From the NCBI GenBank assembly GCA_043557195.1, contig CP121314.1:4161818-4225817 (forward strand): DNA of 64,000 bases. Reading direction: 5' to 3'. A model generated the notes under the pieces. That model ran no database searches and was not told the DNA's origin. It saw only the letters and a program-made list of their open reading frames with translations. This document shows, piece after piece, positions 1-7,809 of the stretch (positions within the stretch are counted from its first letter, which is position 1; the number at the start of each line of letters is the position of its first letter). This DNA is from Jejuia sp043557195 (GTDB lineage: Bacteria; Bacteroidota; Bacteroidia; Flavobacteriales; Flavobacteriaceae). The position numbers and the translations under genes are program-made.

Positions 1-487
1 CTTTTAACTTAAACGTTGCATTACCATTTTCAGAAGGATACGCAGTATACATTTTTAGATTATATACACCTCGTATCTTTTTTCCATTCTTGATAGCTTT
101 AGCCACATTGCCATCGTTCCGTGAAGGTTCTGCCCAATAGGCATCATTTACGACAAATTTAAATTCCCAAGCAAACGCATCATTAAAATCAGCAACACTC
201 TTTTTAAGTTCATAAATATACTTGTCAACCTTTTGCATTTTCCACCCCTCACGAGACCAGAGGTTAAACTCTCCAGAAACAGCTACACGATGTATATCAA
301 AATCACCAAATTCTAAACGTTGTCCCGTATGTTCTTTCGTAAACTTAGAATAATCTCTAACATCAAATCGAAATGTAACCGAATCATTCTCAATTTTATA
401 ACCTTTGAATGTTTCTTTTTGAGCAAAAACATTCAAACTTATAAAAGTGAAAATTACTAGAACAATATGTGTTTTCAATAGTTTCAT
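1..487 (-). CDS. Partial secreted CBM48-like (glycogen-binding/E-set) protein, N-terminal part
   Basis: The gene reads leftwards and runs off the window, so only the first 162 residues are visible. I translated it by hand and found no stop. An N-terminal signal peptide of about 22 residues ends in NVFAQ. Residues about 65-135 contain the pattern VSGEFNLW, then GWKM, then FKFVVND with YWAEP, which is the usual layout of AMPK/CBM48-type carbohydrate-binding E-set domains. The ATG overlaps the stop of the upstream protease gene by four bases (ATGA), so the two are probably co-translated. Catalytic domains, if any, lie outside the window. The domain call is by pattern recognition; the ligand is unknown. 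Confidence 0.72.
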   Translation of the reverse strand, partial: MKLLKTHIVLVIFTFISLNVFAQKETFKGYKIENDSVTFRFDVRDYSKFTKEHTGQRLEFGDFDIHRVAVSGEFNLWSREGWKMQKVDKYIYELKKSVADFNDAFAWEFKFVVNDAYWAEPSRNDGNVAKAIKNGKKIRGVYNLKMYTAYPSENGNATFKLK

Positions 488-1449
488 TTAGTATTCAACG
501 GGTAATCTATAAAATATAATTTTTCTTTCTTATAATTAATAATAGTACGCTTTTGAGCAAAAAATTCATAACCCAAAATACCATCCAATTGTACACCAAA
601 GGCTTCATTCATCTGGTTTAAATTAGTTAAAACCGTATACATTGGGCCAAAATAAATATTATCATTCAATTTTACACGATGTAATTTCCCTGCCAGAACT
701 CGAATTGTTTTTCCGCTTGCGCCATCTAATTTTAATCGTTTTTTAGGGATAAAATATCGTAATGCTTTTTTATTTACACTCTTATTTATCTGATTAAACT
801 CTGCTGCAGAATCTATGCCTAATCTTACTTTTTGATTATTGATGAAGCCATTAACTACTATGGTATGCTTTTTTAGTTTGAAATCTATACTATCTACTAT
901 TTTTTCGAGATATACCTTATCATTTAAAGGCGCACCTGTTTTATCAACTTTAGTTAAGGTTATTTGATTTAAATGTAAATCAACAAAAATCTCATAATCT
1001 TTTAAGATACTATACCCAATGATGCCTAGGAGTTTTATTTTTTTGCTTTTCTCAATGTGTGATAAATTAATGACGTCTGATACTTTATTATGAAGTTTGA
1101 AGCCATTCAAGTTAAACTCATCAATTTGCTTTTCAAAAGAATTATCTAAAGCCGCATTTACTCCTGAAGTACTTGTTTGCTTCTTTTGGAAGGCATAAAG
1201 ATTATCAAAATGAACACTGTTAAGTATTAGTGCTTCAGAACCTGTGTCAATTATAAAATTCCCTTTAATGTCTTTTAACTCAGCTTCAACAACAATTAAA
1301 TGATCCACCAATTTAAAGGGGATACGCGTAGTATATTGATTTAAAACTTCTGCATTTGGAAAAACAATTGGAGGAGTGGCTTTAGTATTTGCATTTGCAG
1401 AATAAATACATACTAGAAAAAAGAATACGATGTGCCAAAGCCTTTTCAT
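484..1449 (-). CDS. Secreted retropepsin-like aspartic protease
   Basis: This 321-aa protein begins with a signal peptide of about 20 residues. It carries two aspartyl-protease lobes. The first has the FIIDTGS motif (D68-T69-G70) and the second a LGIDSA motif (D213-S214-A215) in the equivalent place, followed near the C-terminus by GILGYEFF. That is the duplicated retropepsin/pepsin-like fold found in many Bacteroidota exported proteins, which may cleave peptides or act only as binding domains. The second lobe has DSA rather than DTG; this is tolerated in some aspartic proteases, so activity is likely but not certain. It overlaps the CBM48-like gene downstream by four bases. The start ATG is followed at once by a clear hydrophobic leader. 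Confidence 0.75.
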   Translation of the reverse strand: MKRLWHIVFFFLVCIYSANANTKATPPIVFPNAEVLNQYTTRIPFKLVDHLIVVEAELKDIKGNFIIDTGSEALILNSVHFDNLYAFQKKQTSTSGVNAALDNSFEKQIDEFNLNGFKLHNKVSDVINLSHIEKSKKIKLLGIIGYSILKDYEIFVDLHLNQITLTKVDKTGAPLNDKVYLEKIVDSIDFKLKKHTIVVNGFINNQKVRLGIDSAAEFNQINKSVNKKALRYFIPKKRLKLDGASGKTIRVLAGKLHRVKLNDNIYFGPMYTVLTNLNQMNEAFGVQLDGILGYEFFAQKRTIINYKKEKLYFIDYPLNTK

Positions 1450-1491
1450 ATAATAAAGACTACCAGAAAGTTAAAATGTTACATTATAATA

Positions 1492-2361
1492 CTATAAATG
1501 TGTTTCAATAAATGCTTTTAGCTTATTCCAAGTATCTAAAAGTTCTAATCCTACCCAACCGTGACCTGCATTTTCATATAAAGTGAACTGATGAGTAATA
1601 TTCAACGATTGTAATTTATCTCGTAAATCTGTGCCTTGGGTTGTTGGGATTAAGGGATCTTGTCCGCCATAAAATAAAACAGTTGGTGGCGCACTTGTAG
1701 TAACCTGATGAAACGGACTTACCTCTTGCAGAAAGTTTGTTGAAGGTTCAATTCCAAAAACGTCTATTAAGTTTTGCAATACGGGGTCAGTATTGTTCAA
1801 ATACGCGGGGTCAGTAAAATTAGTAGGCCCCACAATGCTGCAAACCATATCTACTTTTGCATTATCATCAAAAGCATAACTCCATAAAAGCGATAAATGT
1901 GCGCCTGCGCTGGTGCCGATAAACCCTATATCTTCAGAAATTGAATATTTACTTTTATTCTCTTTTAAAAAATTTACAACGCTTGTAATATCTTCAATCT
2001 GCATTGGATATGGTGGATTATCAGCGTCAGCCAATCGATAATTCATATTTACAACAGCAATATCCGTAAGTTCTTGTGTTACTAATAATTTAATAGCATC
2101 CATATCGGCTTTACTACCAGAAGTCCAACCTCCACCATGAATCAATATTACAGTTTTTGTAGCCAATGTTCTATTTGCTGGAAGGTATAAATCAAATTTT
2201 TGACGGTCCGCTGTTCCATAAGGTATATTAAGTTCTTCATAAATTTTACTCGTGTCTAGAGTATCATTTGAAATTTCAGGACTATCAGCAGATTCATTAG
2301 AGCAAGAGGTGTTTATACCCACAAACAAAATACTAACAAAAAGCAACTTTAATATTTTCAT
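1492..2361 (-). CDS. Alpha/beta hydrolase lipoprotein (esterase/lipase, BD-FAE/HSL-like)
   Basis: A 289-aa lipoprotein with signal peptide and lipobox ending at C20. The alpha/beta-hydrolase signature is complete: oxyanion-hole HGGGW at residues 75-79, nucleophile elbow GTSAG with S151, acidic residue D235 in GGQDP, and H267 in AGHGW. The HGGG motif with this length fits carboxylesterase/acetyl-esterase families (hormone-sensitive lipase or BD-FAE type), which deacylate small esters or decorated polysaccharides at the periplasmic face. It starts 47 bp from the divergent YciO/TsaC-like gene, so the two promoters share that gap. The substrate cannot be told from sequence. Confidence 0.82.
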   Translation of the reverse strand: MKILKLLFVSILFVGINTSCSNESADSPEISNDTLDTSKIYEELNIPYGTADRQKFDLYLPANRTLATKTVILIHGGGWTSGSKADMDAIKLLVTQELTDIAVVNMNYRLADADNPPYPMQIEDITSVVNFLKENKSKYSISEDIGFIGTSAGAHLSLLWSYAFDDNAKVDMVCSIVGPTNFTDPAYLNNTDPVLQNLIDVFGIEPSTNFLQEVSPFHQVTTSAPPTVLFYGGQDPLIPTTQGTDLRDKLQSLNITHQFTLYENAGHGWVGLELLDTWNKLKAFIETHL

Positions 2362-2408
2362 GACATTTTTTTTAATTACTTTGTAAACGTTGGCACAAGA
2401 TAAATATT

Positions 2409-3029
2409 ATGGCGGAGTTTATCAGAATATATGAAGAGAACCCTAATCCGAAAGAGATTGATAGGGTGGTGAAGGTGCTTAAAAAAGGCGGCCTTATTAT
2501 TTATCCAACCGATACTGTTTATGGCTTAGGTTGCGACATCACCAATCTTAGAGCTTTAGAAAAAGTAGCCCGAATAAAAGGTGTAAAGCTCGAAAAATCC
2601 AACTTTTCCTTTGTTTGCCATGATTTAAGCAACCTAAGTGACTATGTGAAACAAATAGACACATCTACCTTTAAAATACTTAAACGGGCCCTTCCTGGAG
2701 CATACACGTTTATACTTCCGGGTTCTAAGTCCTTGCCAAATCCGTTTAAAAAACGAAAAACAGTGGGTATTAGGGTGCCAGATAACAATATCGCTTTAGA
2801 GATAGTAAAACAATTGGGCAATCCTATTATATCAACATCTATTCATGACGAAGATGAAATCTTAGAGTATACCACCGATCCTGAATTAATTCTCGAAAAA
2901 TGGGATAATCTTGTAGATTTGGTTATTGATGGTGGTTATGGCGATAACGAACCGTCTACCGTAATAGATTTATCTGAAGACGCACCAACAGTTATTAGAG
3001 AAGGTAAGGGGAGTTTAGAAATTTTTTAA
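2409..3029 (+). CDS. YrdC/YciO-family protein (L-threonylcarbamoyladenylate synthase family)
   Basis: A 206-aa single YrdC domain. The pattern GGLIIYPTDTVYGLGCD near residues 27-43, then NFSFVCHDLS and KTVGIRVP, follows E. coli YciO closely in length and order. Family members TsaC/Sua5 make threonylcarbamoyl-AMP from threonine, bicarbonate and ATP for the t6A37 modification of ANN-decoding tRNAs. YciO paralogues share the fold, but their function in cells is less settled. This protein is closer to YciO than to long Sua5, so I leave the symbol empty. A T/A-rich divergent promoter region of 47 bp precedes it. Confidence 0.8.
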   Translation: MAEFIRIYEENPNPKEIDRVVKVLKKGGLIIYPTDTVYGLGCDITNLRALEKVARIKGVKLEKSNFSFVCHDLSNLSDYVKQIDTSTFKILKRALPGAYTFILPGSKSLPNPFKKRKTVGIRVPDNNIALEIVKQLGNPIISTSIHDEDEILEYTTDPELILEKWDNLVDLVIDGGYGDNEPSTVIDLSEDAPTVIREGKGSLEIF

Positions 3030-3042
3030 ATTGTTTATTTTT

Positions 3043-3131
3043 GGGCGCTACCCAACCAGGGTCGGGCTTTCCGCTAATAGTTTTGGCTCGATGCACGCCT
3101 CGCCAAAAGCTGCCGCTGCAATCCCTAGCGC
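3043..3131. repeat. Structured intergenic element with nested inverted repeats
   Basis: A G+C-rich patch in otherwise A+T-rich spacer. An outer pair GCGCTA (3045-3050) / TAGCGC (3126-3131) encloses a small hairpin ACCC/GGGT (3050-3053/3059-3062) and a second hairpin TTTTGGC (3081-3087) / GCCAAAA (3102-3108). This cruciform-like layout resembles an interspersed intergenic repeat that I recall from other flavobacterial genomes. The recollection is not checked, and only one copy is seen here. Confidence 0.5.
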
Positions 3132-3193
3132 AATTACCGCTATAACTTTGATACCAAGGGCAATTTTTCAGACAACGTATTAAATCAAAATAA

Positions 3194-3222
3194 AAAAGCC
3201 CAATCAGTTAGATTGAGCTTTT
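3194..3222. terminator. Bidirectional intrinsic terminator
   Basis: Stem AAAAGCCCAATC / GATTGAGCTTTT with one mismatch and a short loop, flanked by A and T runs. It lies just after the OmpA lipoprotein gene on the minus strand and downstream of the YrdC-family gene on the plus strand, so it can end both transcripts. Confidence 0.7.
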
Positions 3223-3246
3223 AAATATATTTTGAAAAAACTGTTA

Positions 3247-4086
3247 TTAGTTACCTCCAGCTTCAAGGTTTTTCATTTCCTTTTCAACTAAATCATAGAA
3301 CTGATCTAATTTTGGAAGCACTACAATTCTGGTACGTCTGTTTGTTGCTCTGTTTTCAGCAGTGTCATTATCAACCAAAGGTACATAAGAACTACGTCCT
3401 GCAGCTATTAAACGTCCTGGGTTAACTTCTAATTCTTCTAACACACGAATAATTGATGTCGCACGCTTTACACTTAAATCCCAGTTGTCAATTAAAACAC
3501 CACTTGAATAAGATCTACTATCTGTATGTCCTTCAACCATACATTCAAAATCAGGCTTCGCGTTTACAACTTTAGCAACTTTAGCTAATACTTCCTTAGC
3601 TTTTGTTGTTACGTTATAACTACCACTTTTAAATAATAATTTATCTGATATAGAGATGAATACAACACCTTTTTCAACATTTACTTCAATATCAGGATCA
3701 TTAATTCCAACTTCACGCTTAAAGCTAGTCACTAAAGCAAGTGTAACACTATCCTTTTGAGTTAGAGCGTCTTGCAAGCGTGTAATTTTTAAATCCTTTT
3801 CTTTAAGGCTTTCTAACGTTTTCTCAACGTTACTAGCACCTTTAGCAGAAATTATTCCAAGATTATCATTAGCTTCTTTTAAATCTTTAACTCTTTCTTC
3901 TAAAACAGATACTTTAGCTGTTGCAGAAGCTCTTTCTTCCAAACATGAGTTTAATTTTACTGTTGCAGAATTTAATAAATCTTGTGTTTCTTTTTGCTTT
4001 TCCTCTAATGCTAAAAATTCTTTTTTAGACACACAAGAACTCAATACAAATAGCATTGATAAGCTAAGTAGTAATACTTTTTTCAT
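3247..4086 (-). CDS. OmpA-family peptidoglycan-binding lipoprotein
   Basis: A 279-aa lipoprotein: lipobox LSSC with C18, then a helical coiled-coil stretch (about residues 22-115, rich in K, E and L), then an OmpA C-terminal domain from about residue 130. The domain shows VEGHTDSRSY, the conserved NWDLSVKRA stretch, and NRATNRRTRIVV near the end, which are the peptidoglycan-contact motifs of OmpA/Pal/MotB. It probably tethers the outer membrane to the cell wall. A perfect TAnnTTTG box (TACTTTTG on the minus strand, 4136-4143) lies 50 bp upstream and an intrinsic terminator follows, so it looks monocistronic. Confidence 0.9.
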   Translation of the reverse strand: MKKVLLLSLSMLFVLSSCVSKKEFLALEEKQKETQDLLNSATVKLNSCLEERASATAKVSVLEERVKDLKEANDNLGIISAKGASNVEKTLESLKEKDLKITRLQDALTQKDSVTLALVTSFKREVGINDPDIEVNVEKGVVFISISDKLLFKSGSYNVTTKAKEVLAKVAKVVNAKPDFECMVEGHTDSRSYSSGVLIDNWDLSVKRATSIIRVLEELEVNPGRLIAAGRSSYVPLVDNDTAENRATNRRTRIVVLPKLDQFYDLVEKEMKNLEAGGN

Positions 4087-4135
4087 AATTAATAATATAG
4101 GTTTTTCGGATTAAATAATTGCTAATTGATTTCGA

Positions 4136-4143
4136 CAAAAGTA
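4136..4143 (-). promoter_or_regulatory. Bacteroidota -7 box of the OmpA lipoprotein gene
   Basis: TACTTTTG on the minus strand matches the Bacteroidota primary sigma -7 consensus TAnnTTTG. It lies 50 bp before the ATG at 4086. I did not find a convincing TTTG -33 element at the normal spacing. Confidence 0.45.
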
Positions 4144-4194
4144 TATAAAAAACGGATGAATTAAGAACTGTTAACAAAACTTTTACTAACCGAG

Positions 4195-5184
4195 TTATAA
4201 ACTTTTGTAATACCTTTTTCTATTTACGAAATAATGCCAAACTATGGATGTTTTTTGATAGTGTTTTATTTTGCTTTTGGCCTCTTTTCTTTTCTTAAGA
4301 AACTCAGGAAGATATTTATAAAAACTAAAGTGTGCTTTTAGTATTGCCAAGAAATGGGCAAATTTAAATTCAAACAAAAACTTTATTCCAGCGATACCAT
4401 CTAAAACTAACCTAGTAAAAACTAAGAGAAATATATTCCCTTGCGCATTTTTAACCAAAGTAAACAGGCTATTTCTAAAGTTCAAAAATGTTTTTCTAGG
4501 ATTGCTATTGCTTAGGGTGGCACCACCAACATGATATACAGAGGAGTTACCATTGTAAAGAACTTGATGCCCTTTGTTTTTAGCACGCCAGCATAAATCT
4601 ATTTCTTCCATGTGTGCAAAAAACAATTCGTCAAAACCATTCAGGTCATTATAAACCTTACTTCTTATAAACAAACAAGCGCCAGACGCCCAAAAAATAG
4701 ATGCTTCATCATCAAACTGTCCATTATCTTTTTCTACAGTGTTAAAAATTCTGCCCCTACAATAAGGATATCCAAACTTGTCAATAAATCCGCCTGCAGC
4801 TCCTGCATATTCAAAAAACTTCCTTTGCTTGTAGTCTAAAAGTTTAGGTTGTATTATGGCAACTTGTGGATTGCTTTCAAAACTTTTTTTAATAGGTAAC
4901 AACCAATCTTTAGTAACTTCAACATCACTATTTAAAAGGCAAAAAATATCAGCATCTACATGCTGTAAGGCATCATTATAGCCTTTAGCAAAACCGCCAT
5001 TGCTTTTATTTTTAATAATTTTAATATCTGGAAAAGTAGAGTTTAAAAAAGGGATAGAATCATCGGTTGAAGCATTGTCTGCCACATAAATATCCGCGTC
5101 TTTAGAATATCTAATAACAGAAGGTAAAAACTGCTCTAAAAGCGCTTTTCCATTCCAATTTAATATAACAACAGCAATTTTCAT
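4195..5184 (-). CDS. Family 2 glycosyltransferase (rhamnosyltransferase-like)
   Basis: A 329-aa GT-A glycosyltransferase. The N-terminus VVILNWNG, the DNASTDDS motif near residues 36-43, GGFAKGYN, and the metal/nucleotide-binding LNSDVEV are the standard GT2 elements of WbbL/rhamnosyltransferase-like enzymes. A C-terminal acceptor region includes FWASGACLFIRS and AHMEEIDLCWR; the latter holds the ED/ExD-like catalytic-base region. It probably adds a sugar to a surface polysaccharide or lipid carrier. The start overlaps the stop of the HsdR_N-domain gene by four bases (ATGA), so the two are one transcription unit. Donor and acceptor are not predictable. Confidence 0.85.
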   Translation of the reverse strand: MKIAVVILNWNGKALLEQFLPSVIRYSKDADIYVADNASTDDSIPFLNSTFPDIKIIKNKSNGGFAKGYNDALQHVDADIFCLLNSDVEVTKDWLLPIKKSFESNPQVAIIQPKLLDYKQRKFFEYAGAAGGFIDKFGYPYCRGRIFNTVEKDNGQFDDEASIFWASGACLFIRSKVYNDLNGFDELFFAHMEEIDLCWRAKNKGHQVLYNGNSSVYHVGGATLSNSNPRKTFLNFRNSLFTLVKNAQGNIFLLVFTRLVLDGIAGIKFLFEFKFAHFLAILKAHFSFYKYLPEFLKKRKEAKSKIKHYQKTSIVWHYFVNRKRYYKSL

Positions 5185-5627
5185 CTTCTATACTCAGGAA
5201 TATCTTTTAAAAATTGATATTTTTCATTTTCGAAATCCATCTGACAATAATAGTGATTTAATCCGTTAGTCACCATTAAGTAGTCTGCATTAAGTGCTAA
5301 ATTATAGCGTGCAACTTGGTCAAAAACCTTTTGATTAATTTCAATTTTGGGAGCTTTACATTCTATAATAAGATGTATATCGCCATTTGGTTTAAACACA
5401 ATTATATCGTAGCGTTTGCTTAAACCATGCACCTTTAATTCCTTTTCAACATTAATTAATGATTTTGGATATTTTTTTTCATCAACTAAAAAATGAACAC
5501 AATTTTGGCGTACCCATTCTTCAGGTTGTAACACCACAAACTTTTTACGAATGATGTCAAAAATTAGAACTTTATTTTCGCTATTTTTGAATCGAAATTG
5601 ATATGTTGGGAAATTCAATTTATGCAC
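5181..5627 (-). CDS. Orphan type I restriction HsdR N-terminal domain protein (HSDR_N_2)
   Basis: A 148-aa protein made only of the PD-(D/E)XK nuclease-like HsdR N-terminal domain. Visible are RYDIIVF (the D of the nuclease core) and LIIECKAP (ExK) about 17 residues later, then QVARYNL and YLMVTNG. No helicase domain and no hsdM/hsdS lie nearby, so it is not a restriction system. I recall this small protein beside holA in many Flavobacteriaceae. The frame starts with GTG at 5627, fitting homologues that begin just before LNFP. It is translationally coupled to the GT2 gene and divergent from holA. Its role is unknown; a nucleic-acid transaction is a guess. Confidence 0.8.
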   Translation of the reverse strand: MHKLNFPTYQFRFKNSENKVLIFDIIRKKFVVLQPEEWVRQNCVHFLVDEKKYPKSLINVEKELKVHGLSKRYDIIVFKPNGDIHLIIECKAPKIEINQKVFDQVARYNLALNADYLMVTNGLNHYYCQMDFENEKYQFLKDIPEYRR

Positions 5628-5689
5628 CTCACAAATGTATTATTATAATAGCATTTTAGGTAGGTTTCCCTAAAAATTTTCTTTAGACT

Positions 5690-6694
5690 TTGGACGAGGT
5701 TAAACAATTAGTTACGGATATAAAAAATGGAAATCTTAAACCCATTTACTTTTTAATGGGAGAGGAGGCATATTATATCGACAAAATCTCAGATTTTATA
5801 GAAGACACTATTCTAACGGAAGAGGAGAGAGGTTTTAACCAAATGATATTATACGGTAGGGATATTTCTATTGAAGACATTGTGAGTAATGCGAAGCGAT
5901 ATCCAATGATGGCAGAATATCAAGTAGTTATCATTAAGGAAGCCCAAGATTTATCTCGTACTATTGAAAAATTAGCATCTTATGCTGAGCACCCACAACC
6001 CACAACAGTCCTTGTAGTAAATTACAAATACAAAAAAATTGATAAGCGTAAAGCACTATACAAAGCCATTAAAAAAAGCGGTGTGGTTTATGAGAGTAAA
6101 AAGCTTTATGAAAATCAAGTAGCTGATTGGATACGGCGCATATTATCTCCAAAAGGCTATTCTATAACACCAAAAGCTGCCCAAATGCTAGTGGAGTTTT
6201 TAGGTACAGACTTAAGCAAAATCAATAATGAGCTAGAGAAACTACAAATTATATTACCAAAGAATAGCCAGATAACACCAGAGTTAATTGAAGAAAATAT
6301 TGGTATTAGCAAAGATTATAACAACTTTGAATTACGAAAAGCTATTGGAGATAAGAACGTTGTAAAAGCACATCAAATAGTCAATTATTTTGCTGAAAAC
6401 CCAAAAGACAACCCCATGGTGGTAACGGTTTCATTACTATTTAACTTTTTTTCACAGTTATTACATTTTCATGGTTTAAAAGATAAATCTCCAAGGAGTG
6501 TCGCTTCTGCACTTCGTATCAACCCATATTTTGTAAATGAATATGTGGCAGCAGCACGTAATTACCCCATGCGAAAAGTAAGCACCGTAGTTTCTACGCT
6601 AAGAGATTTTGATGTAAAAAGTAAAGGTGTAGGAGCAAATGCTGTACCTCAAGGAGATTTGTTAAAAGAATTGTTAGTTAGAATTTTAAATTAA
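5690..6694 (+). CDS. holA: DNA polymerase III subunit delta
   Basis: A 334-aa protein of the HolA family, the clamp-loader delta subunit that opens the sliding clamp. The N-terminal AAA-like fold shows IYFLMGEEAYYID in place of a Walker A (delta does not bind ATP), then FNQMILYGRD and a conserved AKRYPMMAE. The C-terminal third (from about residue 210) is the helical clamp-loader collar domain. The start is a TTG at 5690; the N-terminus MDEVKQLV then matches the expected family start and no ATG lies nearby. Its TAA shares one base with the ATG of ung. Confidence 0.93.
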   Translation: MDEVKQLVTDIKNGNLKPIYFLMGEEAYYIDKISDFIEDTILTEEERGFNQMILYGRDISIEDIVSNAKRYPMMAEYQVVIIKEAQDLSRTIEKLASYAEHPQPTTVLVVNYKYKKIDKRKALYKAIKKSGVVYESKKLYENQVADWIRRILSPKGYSITPKAAQMLVEFLGTDLSKINNELEKLQIILPKNSQITPELIEENIGISKDYNNFELRKAIGDKNVVKAHQIVNYFAENPKDNPMVVTVSLLFNFFSQLLHFHGLKDKSPRSVASALRINPYFVNEYVAAARNYPMRKVSTVVSTLRDFDVKSKGVGANAVPQGDLLKELLVRILN

Positions 6695-7359
6695 TGGAAG
6701 TTGCTATTCACGAAAGTTGGAAATCGCATTTAAATTCGGAGTTTGAAAAACCATATTTTAAAGATTTAGTCAATTTTGTCAAGCAAGAGTATAAGACTCA
6801 TCAATGTTTTCCTCCTGGAAAGGAAATTTTTAATGCTTTTAATTATTGTCATTTTAGTGATGTAAAAGTGGTTATTATTGGTCAAGATCCGTATCATGGT
6901 CCTAGACAAGCCAATGGTTTATGTTTTTCTGTAAAGGATGGAGTTCCACATCCACCATCACTCATAAATATTTTTAGAGAAATTGAATCTGATTTAGGAA
7001 ATCCTTACCCAAAAAGTGGTGATTTATCTCGTTGGGCTAAGCAAGGGGTACTATTACTTAATGCCACCCTAACCGTAAGAGCACATCAAGCCGGAAGCCA
7101 TCAAAAAAAAGGTTGGGAAACCTTTACTGATGCAGTGATTAAAACGGTAAGTTCTAAAAAAGAAGGTGTTGTTTTTTTGCTTTGGGGCGGATTTGCAAAA
7201 AAAAAGTCAAAATTAATTGATACTGGAAAGCATCATATACTAACTTCAGGTCACCCCTCACCTTTGAGCGCTAATAGAGGCTATTGGTTTGGTAATACAC
7301 ATTTTAGCAAAACGAATGAATTGCTGAATATGACTGGTGAAAATGAAATAAAATGGTAA
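6694..7359 (+). CDS. ung: Uracil-DNA glycosylase, family 1
   Basis: A 221-aa Ung that removes uracil from DNA in base excision repair. The water-activating loop GQDPYHG has D65, the uracil pocket has GLCFSV, and the DNA-intercalation loop HPSPLSANRG has H187; these are the diagnostic family-1 motifs. Length is standard. TAATG overlap with holA means translational coupling of a replication and a repair gene. A small membrane-protein gene converges on its 3' end. Confidence 0.96.
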   Translation: MEVAIHESWKSHLNSEFEKPYFKDLVNFVKQEYKTHQCFPPGKEIFNAFNYCHFSDVKVVIIGQDPYHGPRQANGLCFSVKDGVPHPPSLINIFREIESDLGNPYPKSGDLSRWAKQGVLLLNATLTVRAHQAGSHQKKGWETFTDAVIKTVSSKKEGVVFLLWGGFAKKKSKLIDTGKHHILTSGHPSPLSANRGYWFGNTHFSKTNELLNMTGENEIKW

Positions 7360-7365
7360 ACCCCC

Positions 7366-7542
7366 TTAACTTCCTGTAGGAGCAAGGTTTTCGTTTATTT
7401 CCAGAAGCACTCTATTCGATTTAAGAACAATAGGTTTTCTATCAAGTTTATTCACTTTTACAGTTTTATTGCAACTGAATTTAAGCAACAGAAGATTAAT
7501 TAAAACCAAACAAGAAATAACAATAGTAGTTGTTAATAACAT
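7366..7542 (-). CDS. Small single-pass membrane protein, unknown function
   Basis: A 58-aa ORF starting at ATG 7542 (a TTG two codons earlier is possible). One strongly hydrophobic helix covers about residues 3-24 (IVISCLVLINLLLLKF), followed by a cysteine and a lysine-rich tail that ends APTGS. The 3' end lies only 6 bp from the convergent ung stop. The TM-plus-basic-tail pattern and a compact position suggest a real gene, but I do not recognise a family. Confidence 0.5.
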   Translation of the reverse strand: MLLTTTIVISCLVLINLLLLKFSCNKTVKVNKLDRKPIVLKSNRVLLEINENLAPTGS

Positions 7543-7784
7543 AGGCAATTTAGATTTAGTTCGGTAAAAGTATTAAAAAAATCGTTAAAGTGCAAATTTT
7601 AACAATTTTATATAAACCTTAATACAAATTTAGCAAATAAAATACTACACGTCTATAAGTAGAACTACTTAATTTTCACTTTTATTAATTTGTTTTAAAT
7701 ACACTAGCTGATTTAATATTCTTTCAATATTTTCTTTTCATATTATTATTTTAATAACTCCAAGGTGCTTTACAAAATATAATT

Positions 7785-7792
7785 TATTTTTG
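7785..7792 (+). promoter_or_regulatory. -7 box of the menB-menE operon
   Basis: TATTTTTG matches TAnnTTTG exactly and ends 17 bp before the menB ATG, predicting a very short leader. The upstream 250 bp are A+T-rich, with no other feature seen. A clear TTTG -33 box is missing; TTTAC about 15 bp upstream may stand in. Confidence 0.5.
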
Positions 7793-7809
7793 ACCAAAAT
7801 ATTATAAGT

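Noticed and set aside
5181..5627. Type I restriction-modification system
   Set aside because: Only the N-terminal HsdR domain exists; there is no motor domain, methyltransferase or specificity gene nearby.
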